The notes beneath the pieces were generated by a model. The model was not told where the DNA came from. It searched no databases and saw nothing but the letters and a program-made list of their open reading frames with translations. Of a DNA stretch of 64,000 nt, positions 21,800-32,895 are shown piece after piece. Source of the stretch: Typhlomys cinereus (taxonomy: Eukaryota; Chordata; Mammalia; Rodentia; Platacanthomyidae); assembly GCA_023101885.1 (NCBI GenBank), contig JALPQD010000413.1, forward strand, positions 1,089,650-1,153,649, written 5' to 3'. The position numbers and the translations under genes are program-made. Each line of letters begins with the position of its first letter. Positions within the stretch are counted from its first letter, which is position 1.

Positions 21800-22819
21800 A
21801 CATTTTTTATTATTATTTCCGCTCATACAAACTTAATAGGTAGACCAGTTCCCTCCCCCCTCCTCCTCCCCCTGAACCCCCTGCTCCCCTTCCCTCCCTC
21901 CCCGTCTCCCAGTGCCTCCCCCCCAATTCCCAGAGAGTCCTTTATTGTGTATGCCTAACTCTCCTCTTGGTCCTCCTCTCCGATGACATACAAGGACCCA
22001 GTGGCATTTCCCTGAACCCTTTCTTGTGTTTCCCTCAAGCATAGGAACACTACTGTGGCTATCAATCCCTTGCCTCCAAGGATCTTGGTGCCTTTAGCTG
22101 ATGCTAGACTTTGTGAGGTCAATAGTGTGTTAGACATTGCGCAGGGCATGCAAAGTCCTATTATGATTGCTTCAGCCCTAACTAGTGTAGAGAATCTTCA
22201 GATCATTGCTCCTCCCATCCTTTTGCTCTTACAATCTTACCGCCCCCTCTTCCGCAAATGTCCCTGAGCTTCACGATGGGAGGAGATTAGCTGGCTTAGT
22301 TCTATGTGGTTGATATAGAGTCTCTGAGGTTCTGGATTGTGGTTTGTTGATTTTCTTTTACAGTTTTGCTGCTCCTGCTATGCCCTTCACTCAATCCTGA
22401 TGGGCACTGTATGTCACACCCTGGTCAGAGACAAAAAACTGTTAAACTGGAGTCTTGTTATAATAGCACATTCAAGGGTAGATATAATAAAAGCAGGAAA
22501 CCTCGGTGAGGGAGGGGTCAGTCACCCATTTGCAAAATAATCACCTTTCATCTGCCAGACTATGTGCCCTCCCCTTCTGGTGAGAACATATCCCCTCATT
22601 TGTACATGATCAGGAACGAACGTCTGTGAACTTAACCAGGTGTCACATTACTTACTTGCATTCCTTGGAAGCCAATTTTCTCTGCTGTAACATGGTCCCC
22701 TCTCTCCTTGTGTCTGGTGTGGCCATCCAACCCCATCCCTCCTGTTCACAATCCTTGCAATTACTGTATTACATAGGTTTACTTTTGAGTGTCTCAATGT
22801 GGGCTGGGTGAGTTTGGTA
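21800..22819 (-). other. L1 3' UTR with polypurine tract
   Basis: About 1 kb between the ORF2 stop and the A-rich tail. On the sense strand it carries a long G/A-rich tract (complement of the C/T-rich 21845-21925), a conserved feature of L1 3' UTRs that can form G-quadruplexes. No open frame is of interest. Confidence 0.85.
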
Positions 22820-25800
22820 CTAGGAGCCACCTATTAGGGAGTACATACGGCGCTTAATTTTCTGGGATTGGGATACTTCACTTAATATAATTGTTTCTAA
22901 TGGCATCCATTTCCCAGCAAATTCCAGTAATTCATCATTTTTGATGGCTGAGTAGTACTCCATTGTATAGATGTACCACAGTTTCCTTATCCACTCGTCA
23001 ACTGTTGGACATTTAGGTTGATTCCATGACTTTGCTATTGTAAACAGTGCTGCTATGAACATGGTCATGCTTGTGCTATCGAGGCGAACCTCTGCTGCAT
23101 GGGGGGTTATTCCCAAAAGTGGAATAGCAGGGTCATATGGCATTTCAATCTTTAATTTCTTTAAGAATCTCCAGACAGCTCGCCAGAGTGGCTATATGAG
23201 CCTGCATTCCCACCAGCAATGTAGGAGAGTTCCCCTCTCTCCACATCCTCTCCAGCATTTGTTGTTGTTTGTATTGTGGATTTTTGCCATCCTGACCGGG
23301 GTGAGATGATATCTCAGGGAGGTTTTGATTTGCATTTCCCTGATGGCTAAAGAAGTGGAGCATTTTTTAAGATATTTGTTAGACATTTTAATTTCAACTC
23401 AATTTCAATTTCAATTGGTAAAATTTCTTTTAAGTTCCAGGGCCCATTTTTTAATTGGGCCATTGGTTTCCTTGGTGTTTAATTTTCTAAGTTCTTTGTG
23501 CACTCTGGACAGTAGAGTTCTATCAGATATGTGGTTAGTGAAGATTTTCTCCCATTCTGTGGGTTGCCTTTGAGCTCGTGTTACAATCTCTTTATCTGAA
23601 CAGAAGCTCTTTAATTTCACAAGATCCCAACTGTTGAGAGTTGGTAGCAGTGACTGTGCCATTGGATGTCTGTTTAGGAAATGTTGGCCTAGCCCAATCA
23701 GCTCAAGGGAGTCCCCTATCCTTTCAACTATGATTTTTATAGTCTCTAGCCTAATATCAAGGTCCTTGATCCATTTGGAATTAAGTCTCGTACATGGTGA
23801 TAAGTACGGGTCCAGCTTTAATCTTCTGCATGTGGAGATCCAGTTTTGCCAGCACCATTTGTTGAAGATGCTGTTCTTTTTCCATTGGATTCTTTGGGCC
23901 CCTTTGTCAAAGACCAAATGGCTGTATTTTTGTGGGCTTATATCTGGGTCTTCAACCCTTATCCATTGATCTGTGTGTCTATTTTGGAGCCAGTACCAGG
24001 CTGTTTTTATAACTATGGATTTGTAGTATAGACTAAGGTTTGGTATGGTAATACCTCTAGCAGTGTTTTTGTTACTCAGGATTGTCTTTGCTATCCTGGG
24101 TCTTTTGTGCCTCCATATGAATTTTGAGATTTTTTGGTCAACTTCTTTAAAGAATTGCTTTGGGATTTTAATTGATATAGCATTGAATTTGTATATTGCC
24201 TTTGGTAGGATGGTCATTTTTACGATGTTGATTCTGCCAATCCAGGAACATGGGAGGTTTTTCCACCTTCTGGTGTCTTCTGCAATTTCTTTCTTCAGGG
24301 TTTTAAAGTTTTCATTATAAAAGTCTTTTACCTCCCTGGTTAGGTTTATACCAAGGTATTTCTTTTTTTAGGGGCTATAGTAAATGGTATTGTTTCTCTC
24401 AAGGCTTTTTCACTTCTTTTATTCTGGGCATATAGGAAGGCCTCTGATTTTTGCACATTTATTTTGTATCCTGCCACCCTACTGAACTTCTCAATTAGTT
24501 CCAGGAGCTTCCTGGTGGAGTTTTTGGGATCCCTCAAGTATAAGATCATGTCATCTGCAAATAGGGATAGCTTGACTTCTTCCTTGCCGATTTGAATCCC
24601 TTTTATGTCCCTTTCTTGTCTTATGGCTTTAGCTAAGACTTCACGTACAATATTGAATAGAAGTGGTGAGAGTGGACAGCCTTGTCTAGTTCCTGATCGA
24701 AGTGGGAATGCTTCCAATTGTTCCCCATTGAGCATAATCCTTGCTGTGGGCTTGTTGTATACAGCTTTTATTATATTGATAAAGGTTCCTTCCATTCCTA
24801 CTGTCTCTAGCATTTTGATCATAAAAGGCTGTTGGATCTTGTCAAAGGCTTTTTCTGCATCTATCGAGAGTATCATGTGGTCTTGGTCTTTGGACTGGTT
24901 TACATGATAAATTACATTTATTGATTTTCGTATGTTGAACCAACCTTGTGTGCCGGGGATGAAGCCTACTTGGTCCCCGTGAATGATCTTTTTGATATGT
25001 TTTTGAATCCGATTTGCTAAAACTTTGTTGAGAATCTTTGCGTCTGTGTTCATCAGAGAGATCGGCCTATAGTTTTCTTTTTTAAGTGAATCTTTATTAG
25101 GTTTTGGGATTAAGACGATATTAGCTTCATAGAAGGAATTTGGTAGTGTTCCTTCCTTTGCTATTTGATGGAACAGTTTAAGGAGTATTGGTGTTATTAA
25201 CTCCTTATATGTCTGGTAGAATTCTGTGCTGAATTCATCTGGTCCAGGACATTTTTTGGTGGGAAGATTTGAGATTACTTCTTCAATTTCCTTATATGTT
25301 ATAGGACTATTTAAGTAATTCACAACTTCCTGATTCAATTTAGGTAGGTTGTGTTTACTTAGAAATTCATCCATCTCTTTTGTGTTGTCAAACTTCACTG
25401 AGTATAAGTTTTTGAAATATGACCTTATAATTCTCTGGATTTCTTGGATATCAGTAGTGATAACTCCATGTTCATTTCTAATTTTGTTAATTTGGGTTTT
25501 CTCTCTCTTGCTTTTGGTTAATTTAGCTAGGGGTGTATCAATCTTAATGATTTTTTCAAAGAACCAGTTTTTTGACTGGTTGATTTTTTCTATCGTTTTC
25601 TTAGTCTCAATTTCAGATATGTCTCCCCTTATTTTGCTAATCTCCTCTCTTCTACTACTTTTGGGATCAGATTGCTCAAGTTTCTCTAAAGCCTTAAGCT
25701 GCATCAGCGCTAAGTTATTTATTTCTGATGTTTCCATTTTTTTGATGTAGGCATTAAGAGCTATGAACTTACCTCTTAGAACAGCTTTCATTGTGTCCCA

Positions 25801-26664
25801 GAGATTTTGGTAAGTTGTATTTTCGTTATCATTCACTTTCAGGAAATCTTGAATTTCCTTTTTAATTTCTTCCTGAATCCAGTTCTCATTCAGCATCATA
25901 TTGTTAAGTTTCCAGGAGTTAGTGTATTTTCTCTTGTTTGTTGTGTTGTGGATGTCCAGCTTTAGGCCGTGGTGGTCTGATAGGGCGCAGGTTAGAATTT
26001 CAACTTTTTTGTATATGTGTAGATTCGTTTTGTGGCCCAATATGTGATCTATTTTGGAGAAAGTTCCGTGTGCTGCTGAGAAAAATGTGTATTCTTTGGT
26101 GCGTGGGTGAAAGATAGAGATCTGTAAGGTCCATTTCTTTAAGGGTTTGATTAAGTTCCAAAGTGTCTCTGTTAAGCTTTTGACCTGTTGATCTATCCCA
26201 TGTTGAGAGGGCGGTGTTGAAGTCCCCAAGAATTATCGTTTGGGGGTTGATTTCTTGCTTTAGATGCTGTAGGGTTTTCTTAATGAATGTGGAGGGGCCC
26301 ATATTGGGTGCATAAATGTTTAGTATTGTGAAGTCTTCCTGGTGAATTGTACCTGTGACTAAAATGTAGTATCCATCCATGTCTCTTATGATTTTCTTTG
26401 GTTTGAAGTCCACTTTGTCTGAAAGCATAATTGCTACCCCTGCGTGTTTCCTGGTTCCATTAGCTTGCAAGATTTTGGCCCAGCCTTTCATTCTTAGGCG
26501 TGCCTATCTTTTGTGGTGAGATGAGTTTCCTGAAGGCAGCAGATTGTTGGATTGTGGTTTTTAATCCAAGTTTGTAATCTGTGTCTCTTAATCGGCGAGT
26601 TAATACCATTGACATTTAATGTTATAATGGAGAAATTATTTTTAATTCTAGACTTTGTAAGCAT
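22820..26664 (-). pseudogene. L1 ORF2 (endonuclease / reverse transcriptase), disrupted
   Basis: ORF2p nicks target DNA and reverse-transcribes L1 RNA. The start ATG is at 26664, 28 bp after the ORF1 stop, and reads MLTKSRIKNNFS. The apurinic/apyrimidinic-type endonuclease domain follows ([34 protein letters not shown]), then the reverse transcriptase with the catalytic FADD at 24550-24561, then a C-terminal Cys-rich segment (CWRGCGERG...HCWWEC) near 23200-23255 and the end SLIGGS. Lesions: a stop at 26494-26496 from a 1-base loss near 26497-26503; a frameshift near 26110-26118; a frameshift in a 7-base A-run (plus-strand T-run 24363-24369); three in-frame TGA codons at 23399, 23405 and 23411; a TAG at 23192-23194. 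The reading frame alternates 0,1,0,1 across the three frameshifts, so the total coding length is near the family's usual size. Confidence 0.93.
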
Positions 26665-26692
26665 GTTGTTTGATATTTATGTTTTGGTGGTA

Positions 26693-27757
26693 TTATACTT
26701 CCCTTCTGTCCTCCTGGATACGCTTGTTCTTTTCTTCAAGCTTGAGTATCATTTCTAGGATTTTTTGAAGGCCTGGTTTGGTAGACATGTATCCCTTCAA
26801 GTTGTCTTTGTGCTGGAAAACTTTTCTTTCTCCCTCAATCATGACAGATAGTTTTGCCAGGTATATCAGTCTGGGTTGGCATTTTTGCTCATTTAATACT
26901 TGAAGTATGTCTCTCCAAGCTCTTTTTGCTTTTACTGTTTCCATTGAGTAGTCATTTGTTATTCTAATAGGTTTACCTTTAAAAATGAGTTGCTTTTTTT
27001 CTCTTGAAGCTCTCAGCACCTTTTCTTTGTCTTGAATGTGGAGTGTTTTGACTATTATTTGCCGTGGCAATTTTCTATTTTGGTCATATCTGTTTGGAGT
27101 GTGAAATGCCTCTTGTATTTGGATAGGCCTCTCATTCTTTAGTTGTAGGAAGTTTTCATTTATGATGAATTGAAATATTTCCTCCGGTGTGGTATTTTGG
27201 GATTCTTGTTCTGGTATTCCATGAATGCACATGTTAGGCTTCTTCAGGGTGTCCCATATCTCTTGAATGTTCCTCTCCAGTATCTTTTTGGCTTTAACAA
27301 TCTCTTCCATTGAGCTGGTTAATTCTCCCACTTTGTCTTCAAGATCTGAAATTCTATTTTCTGCCTCATTTGTTCTGCTGCTAAGACTCTCTGTTGAGTT
27401 TTGGGTTGAAGATAATTTGTCTTTTAGTTCAATTTTAAACTCTGCCTGAGACTGTTTTAATTGCTCTATACCTATTTTTGTTTCTTGAACTGTTTTTCTC
27501 AACTCCTCCAAGTGCCTGTTGTATTCCTGTTCGAAGTGGTTGATACGGTTGTTTAACTCTTCTCGGATTTCCTCTTTCATAGTATTAATCATGGTAATGA
27601 TCATACTCTGAAAGTCGTTATGTTGGGTCTGGCTTTCATGGTTATTTTCTGTGGATTTGTTCTGGTCAGAATCCCTCATTATGGGATTGATTCTTTCAGC
27701 AGGAGATTGGTTTTCTTGGGTTTTGTTTCTCGTAGATCTGCACTTTGACTTGTACAT
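26693..27757 (-). CDS. L1 ORF1 protein (RNA-binding chaperone), apparently intact
   Basis: 354 residues, within the usual mammalian ORF1p length. ORF1p forms trimers that coat L1 RNA in the cytoplasm and is needed in cis for retrotransposition. Residues 1-45 are a polar, probably disordered head (MYKSKCRSTRNKTQ). About 50-160 is a long, charged, heptad-like coiled coil rich in Glu/Lys/Leu (for example NRISDLEDKVGELTSSMEEI). About 165-260 fits the RRM-like domain, beginning near LKKPNMCIHGIPEQE. The rest is the C-terminal RNA-binding domain (REKKQLIFKGKPIRI, then LAKLSVMIEGERKVF) and a basic tail. I see no internal stop. ORF2 begins 28 bp downstream. Expression would depend on the 5' UTR promoter. 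Confidence 0.93.
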   Translation of the reverse strand: MYKSKCRSTRNKTQENQSPAERINPIMRDSDQNKSTENNHESQTQHNDFQSMIITMINTMKEEIREELNNRINHFEQEYNRHLEELRKTVQETKIGIEQLKQSQAEFKIELKDKLSSTQNSTESLSSRTNEAENRISDLEDKVGELTSSMEEIVKAKKILERNIQEIWDTLKKPNMCIHGIPEQESQNTTPEEIFQFIINENFLQLKNERPIQIQEAFHTPNRYDQNRKLPRQIIVKTLHIQDKEKVLRASREKKQLIFKGKPIRITNDYSMETVKAKRAWRDILQVLNEQKCQPRLIYLAKLSVMIEGERKVFQHKDNLKGYMSTKPGLQKILEMILKLEEKNKRIQEDRREV

Positions 27758-28645
27758 TGTTGTTTTGTTTTTTAGGACCTTTCAGTTTCTGTGTGTTTTT
27801 CACTGAATCCACCTAGTTGGTATTGTTACACTTGCCAGTTATTACTAGTGCTTGCCTTGGATCGGGTATGTTTGTGTATTGTTATCGTTATATCCTAGAT
27901 GAGGCTACTAGGCTGTTAGTACGTCAGTTAAGTCAGGTTATGTTACCAGGGGGTGAATATTAGTTTGGTAGTGCACTTTTACGATTTAGTATCTTGGTAT
28001 AATGTGGGGGTGAGTGGTGTACTCCCTAGAGTTGTATGTTGTGGGGTGGCTGTATGAGAAAGTTGATCTACAGCATTGATACTTTAAAGGATTAGTAAGG
28101 TGAAAAGAAAAAGTTTACTTATCTTTGGGTTGGATGAGAAGAATCTCGCCCACGTGATATACTGATTGTAGTGGAGTCCGGATGTATGGCCTATGTTCTC
28201 TTTGTTCCTTAGAATTTTGCTTGAGTTTCCTTTGGGCTCTATTGAATTCTGAGTAGCAGGGTGTCTTCAGTGGACCACGTGCATAGATCCCCGGTGGGCC
28301 AGAGAGGCAGAGGGTCTGATGTTGATGGCAGAATTCTTCACCTGCAACCTGGGAAGGTCGGCATGGAGGGGGGCGGGGCTCCGGGGGCAAAGCCAGAGGC
28401 CGAGGGGCGCGGTGCTGCTGGCCGGGCGGCTCCCGGGTGGGGGGCGGGGCTGGACTGGGCTCTCTCTCTCACTCACCTTGGGCAGCTGGTGGGGGCGGGG
28501 CAGGGCGGGGCGGGGCGGGGCGCGGCGGCGAGGAGGGGGCTGGGGTCGTCCGGGCCGCGCGGCGCAGGCCAAGCCGGAGTCGGCCTGGGTGCTCGCCGCC
28601 GGGACGCGTGGGGCTCCGGGGTGGTAGGGCAGGGCTGGGCTCTCT
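27758..28645 (-). promoter_or_regulatory. L1 5' UTR and GC-rich internal promoter
   Basis: About 890 bp upstream of ORF1. The outer 280 bp (about 28360-28645) is a CpG-rich block with repeated ggggcggggc-type motifs (28368-28378, 28440-28450, 28490-28530) that fit Sp1 sites. The motif gggctctct occurs at 28458-28466 and again at 28638-28646, 180 bp apart, just at the 5' boundary; this could mark tandem promoter monomers as in mouse L1. The inner 600 bp is AT-richer. The frames of 60-150 codons read through the GC block are compositional artefacts. Confidence 0.8.
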
Positions 28646-28674
28646 ACAAATGCAATATAATTTTATGGTGTAAG

Positions 28675-29005
28675 ACATTAAAAATAGGGAAAATGAGACG
28701 GAGAGATTTTTAAAACGCTTTCCACACAAGCAAAAGAGTCAGAATTTGGATACTCAGCTCCACATGAAATGTCAAATGGGCGTAGCCCCTTACCTGCAAC
28801 TCCAGCCTGGGAGGGCAGAGACTGGGAATCCCAGAGCAAGCTGGCTGGGCAGATTAGCCCTATTAAGTTCTGGGTGTGATTAGAGACTGTTTCAAAAAGA
28901 ATAAGGTGAAAGAGCGGTCAAGGTTGATTTCCAACAGTCTCTGGACTTGCATTCACATGAATGCATGCTTGTGCTCTCTCTCTCTCTGGGAAATGAGAAG
29001 TGGGA
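28675..29005 (+). mobile_element. Older B4/B2-like SINE
   Basis: The head 'gagacggagagatttttaaa' is followed by a body 'cttacctgcaactccagcct' and 'agactgggaatcccagagc' and a tail with 'tgcattcacatgaatgcatg' and a (CT)n run. It lies immediately right of the L1 and is strongly diverged. Confidence 0.55.
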
Positions 29006-29159
29006 AGAGAAGGCTTTATGAGAACCTGCACTTTTTTGTTTCAGTTTATTCTGAAATATGAAACTGCTCAGAAATAAAAAAGCAACCCACAGCAAACATA
29101 GGATCATTGCTATTAAGACCAATAAGACACTTAGGTATGACTCAAATATTTCATATATG

Positions 29160-29487
29160 TTTGTTTGTTTTTTAATTAGTCTATCTATCTATCTATCTAT
29201 AATCTATCTGTCATCTATCATCTATCTTAAATCTATCTACTTGTGTGTGTTGTGTGTGTGTGTGTGTGTATCAGAGGGCACTGTGTATCCCTGTGGAGGA
29301 CTAAGGATGACTTCCGGAATCATCCTGGATTTCTTCTACCTCCTTTTTGCTTCCCTCTGGGAGTTCCCAGGCTCTGCCCGCCAAAGCTAGAAGTGCAGTC
29401 CATGTCCTTTCCACCTGGGGTTTTTATGTGAGACCTGGGATCATCTGCTTGTGGGGTCTTAACCCCTGAGCCATCTCTCCAGCCTAC
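29160..29487 (-). mobile_element. Older subfamily of the B2-superfamily SINE
   Basis: Antisense: left tail with (TATC)n at about 29180-29235 and (GT)n at 29245-29268, a body containing agagggcactgtgtatccct and 'aatcatcctggatttcttct', and the tRNA-like head at right (ccctgagccatctctccagcc). The body aligns with that of the young SINEs but keeps about 22 bp (gagggcactgtgtatccctg region) that they lack. Confidence 0.85.
29180..29235 (+). repeat. (TATC)n tetranucleotide repeat
   Basis: About eight TATC units with interruptions inside the SINE tail. Confidence 0.9.
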
Positions 29488-29489
29488 TT

Positions 29490-29995
29490 TTGTTTGTTTT
29501 TGATCCAACAACTGTAGGTCATGTCTCTCAAATCCCCACATTGGCACATAAGGTCATGGTTGTCTCTGTTAACCCCTCACTGGGCTTCCCAAAACCTCTC
29601 AAGTTCTCGTTCCTTCACTGTTGTCATTAGTAATCAAGCTTTGTTTGGAGATCAAGTCTCAAGAGGGAAAGCTGACAAGTGAACAAAAGTCAGTGTGATT
29701 TTTCACCATGTAATTCCTCTCACTGTATTGTGAAGCCACGCTCCAGAATCACATTTTTTGGTCTTTGATTTTATTTTATTTTTTTAATTAGATTCATTAG
29801 TAATTAAACTTGTACTTGAAGACATTATACATATTAGGGGTAGCATGATGTTTTAATACATGCTCACTCTGCTTAATGCTTAAATCAAACTAAACATAGC
29901 TTTTTTCATTTTATTTTTATTCCATGTGTATAGTTGTGTGTGATATGTACATGTGTGTGCTTGTTCACCCAAATGTGTGTCGGTGCATGTGCACA
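29490..29995. other. Unassigned AT-rich sequence
   Basis: No gene or named repeat was recognised. Confidence 0.3.
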
Positions 29996-29999
29996 TGTG

Positions 30000-30205
30000 T
30001 GTGCATGAACAGGCCCAAGGTAGATGTTAAAAATCATCCTCAATCATTCTACATCATTCATTGAGACAAGATCTCTCAGTCAACCCCCAAATTCATGAAA
30101 TGGTTAGTCTTCCTAGCCAGCTTGCTCTGGGGCACCCTGTGTCCACCTTCCAAGGCTGAAATTACAGGTGGGCCTGTCACATCCATCTGGCATTTTAACT
30201 AGGTT
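30000..30205 (-). mobile_element. B4-like composite SINE, antisense
   Basis: 'cattcattgagacaagatctc', 'ccagcttgctctggggcacc' and 'gctgaaattacaggtgggcc' resemble antisense rodent B4-type SINE sequence. It is diverged and its ends are uncertain. Confidence 0.5.
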
Positions 30206-30394
30206 CCAGTGATCCAAACTCTAAATTATTGTTTGCATGACAAATTCTCTAACCCAGAAGGCCTCTCCCCAACCCAAACAATAACATTTTAAAAAATAAC
30301 ATGGTTTATAATCCAGAATAGTCGCAAACTCTTTTTTGTTGCTGTTTTGTTTTTATCATGTTTTTGGAGGGTTTGGTTTGGGATTGTCTTGTTT

Positions 30395-30535
30395 TGAGTT
30401 GTTTTAAGATAAGGTCTCCTGTCCACCCAGTCTAGCTTCAAATTTCCTATTTAGTTTAGTCCGACTTTGATCATCCTGCCTTCACCTCCCAAGTGCTGGG
30501 ATTATAGGTATGTGTTCCTATGTCCGGCTCAGGTA
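30395..30535 (-). mobile_element. B1-like SINE, antisense
   Basis: 'aagataaggtctcctgtcca', 'gatcatcctgccttcacctc' and 'ccaagtgctgggattatagg' give a clear antisense B1 order; the last block is the most conserved part. Confidence 0.85.
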
Positions 30536-30544
30536 AACATATCT

Positions 30545-31700
30545 ATCTCCTTGAACACTTATGACTTCTTGTGGCAAGAACTTCCTCTTTTTGGCTTTTT
30601 GCAGTGCTGTCTATAGCCCTGCACTTATGCGTATCATCCCATAGCCCCCTCCTCCCTCCATCATTTAGTACTTCTTGACAACACAGCCCTCTTTATGGTT
30701 CTGCTGTAATTCTAGCTTTAGCTTGTGAAAGGAAATAGTCTCAGACTCATTGGGCTCTATACCAGTGCTCAGACTCATGACACATTTTCACTTGCCTGGT
30801 ATGCGAATTACATCTTGTGTGCTCAGTTTGTTTGTCTTTACTCATCGGCGCCTGTGAGCGCTCTGTGGGCCGCCCAGCACCCACTGCATCCCATGCTTGA
30901 AACCCACCCAGTGCCTCTCTCACTTAGACCAGGTGTTTCATCTATACACCATGAGTCTCTGGCTCCGGGCTGTCAGTGGAGCACCTGGTGCCTTCGCTAT
31001 CCTTCTTAGACACTGTGCCTCTGTCAGGATTCCAAATCCATTGAGGTCTTGTGACATTTTGTGGCATCCACTTTTCACAAGTCTTCTTTCCCAGAGCTCT
31101 CTGACCCCTTGGTCCAGTGTCAACTGCTTTACATCCTGACTGCTTATCTAGATTTGGAGTGATTTTTTTTTTCACCCTTTACTTGGTCCTTTGTTTTGTT
31201 TCGCATACTCTCAGCTACTAAAGAAGAGAACATGTGGAAGGTTGGTGCTTCTCGTGCACAGGTGTCTAATGAGACTTTCTTCAGCCACCTGTGTTCTTGC
31301 TGGCCGCCCTGCCTGGGCAGCTATGTCGGCGCCATCTCCCTTCAGTCTCTGGAGACTTGCTCTGCAGCGTTCCAGCCTCCAGGGAGGCTATACGTCTTCT
31401 GCTTGTCTGATTCTCATTCTTTTGAGGACTATCTGTCTTTTTCCCTTCGGGCAGCTTTTCAGGATTTTCTTTTCTTTTGAAGATTTATCCCGGCTCTCCT
31501 GAAAATCCATCCTGTGTGTTTAGATGGGACTCTCTGGGTCTCTCAGATCGCTTTCAGCTGAGAATAATTGAACACCCACCTCGTGGCAACGTGAAAGATA
31601 AGGAGATGGATTGGTTTATCTGCTACCAAGGCACAGAGCGGCACAATACCAGCTGCCTCACTGACTGTGGTCAAAGCCCACTGGCTCCCTGGCCTCTTTC
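30545..31700. other. Unassigned sequence
   Basis: No family was recognised. Four overlapping frames of about 80-105 codons lie between 30725 and 31794 without domain, splice or codon support. The stretch from 31600 grades into an old L1. Confidence 0.3.
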
Positions 31701-31719
31701 TCCACCAGCCCTCTGCCCA

Positions 31720-32500
31720 CCTCTGCTAGCTGCTGGGAGTATAAGCTGGTACAGCCTCTTTGTAAATCAATATGGAGGTTCCTCAGAAAGCTAAAAATGG
31801 AATTACAATATGATCCAGCTATAACCCTATGAGGAATATTCCCAAGGGACTCTACATCTAATGCCCAAATCATTTGTTCTTTCCTGTTCATTGTAGCTCT
31901 GTTTACAATAGCAAGAAAATGGAATCAACTAGCATACCCATCAAAGATAACGAAATCGTGGTACATATTCACAACAGAATACTATTCAGCTACCAACAAA
32001 TGGATGGATCTAGAAAATACAATGTTGGGCAAGTTATCACATGTTCTTTCTTATGTGTGAATACTAAAATTAAACTATTATCTGGAGTATTTGGCTTGAG
32101 ATTCCGATGTGATTATGAAGCTTGAGATACATACTTAGTTTCTTGTAGCCACTTATAAGCCTGAGATGCTGGGTCAGCTGAGAAATTCTGTGCTGTAGGG
32201 TTGGGTATGCTGGTGTGGTATCAGCAGAGATGGCCAAGAATTTGGTGCAGGGCGATATGTGTGTAGTTGGGTGATGAGTTCTGTTTACTTGTTGGAAGAT
32301 TTATGTGGTGGTGTGGTCCACACCAGGGGTTGCTTTGATTTTCTGTCTTTACATGCTATGGACTGTACTGTGATATTGCATTTCAATTTATGATTTTAGA
32401 ATTTTGTTTCCTATACAATGCTGTGAAGTTTACTCCTATTTTACATTTAAATTAAATTTTGTAATAATAAAGTTAAAAAAGAGAAAAATACACAAAAACT
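31720..32500 (+). mobile_element. Old L1 3' end, sense
   Basis: Sense ORF2 C-terminal remnants ('aatatggaggttcctcagaa', 'gttcattgtagctctgttta', 'ggtacatattcacaacagaa', 'actattcagctaccaacaaa') lead into a 3' UTR and an A-rich end near 32460-32500. Stops are frequent. Confidence 0.75.
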
Positions 32501-32610
32501 ATGGTGTTAAATTTTTTAAAAAATATCCTTTTCTACTTTACCCATGAAACTCCTAACATTTTACTCCTCTGAAGGAGCTTCTGTATAATTCAGTTACACT
32601 GCTATATCTT

Positions 32611-32880
32611 CTTTTTTTTTTTTATTCAATTGTGCGTGTGCATGCATGTGTGTATGTATGTGTGTGTGTAGAACCATAGGCGAATTCGGGAACCACCATG
32701 GACGCCTCCACCTCCTCCTTGCTTACTAGGCCCCGGGATTCACAGGCTCCACCCTACCAGGACCAGAAACACAGGCCGCCCCGCTTCCACCCAGTGTCTA
32801 TACGTGGGGTCTAGGAACCGACCTCAGGACCTTCCGCCTGCAAGGCAGAGGCCTAACTCCTGAGCCACCTCTCCAGCCCC
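32611..32880 (-). mobile_element. Young B2-superfamily SINE, copy 2, with 15-bp target duplication
   Basis: Antisense full-length copy: poly-T tail at left, short GT tract, body with the cgaattcgggaaccaccatgg block, and tRNA-like head at right (gagccacctctccagccc). Direct repeats acactgctatatctt at 32596-32610 and 32881-32895 are perfect. Confidence 0.95.
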
Positions 32881-32895
32881 ACACTGCTATATCTT

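Larger units (their letters stand above)
21780..28645 (-). mobile_element. Full-length LINE-1 retrotransposon with perfect 21-bp target duplication
   Basis: A complete L1 in reverse orientation, about 6.87 kb: GC-rich 5' UTR (27758-28645), ORF1 (26693-27757), ORF2 (22820-26664, broken), 3' UTR with polypurine tract (21800-22819) and an A-rich tail (T-rich on the plus strand, about 21780-21800). It is flanked by identical 21-bp direct repeats starting acaaatgcaatataat at 21759-21779 and 28646-28666. An L1 copies itself through an RNA intermediate by target-primed reverse transcription. The flawless duplication and lack of nested insertions point to a recent event, yet ORF2 is disabled. Its 3' UTR is the same lineage as the truncated copies at 2398-2896 and 47922-48579. 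Confidence 0.95.

Noticed and set aside
28261..28729. Several overlapping frames of 78-150 codons on both strands, Gly/Ala/Arg/Pro-rich
   Set aside because: They lie in the CpG-rich L1 promoter. High GC alone removes stop codons, and no domain is visible.
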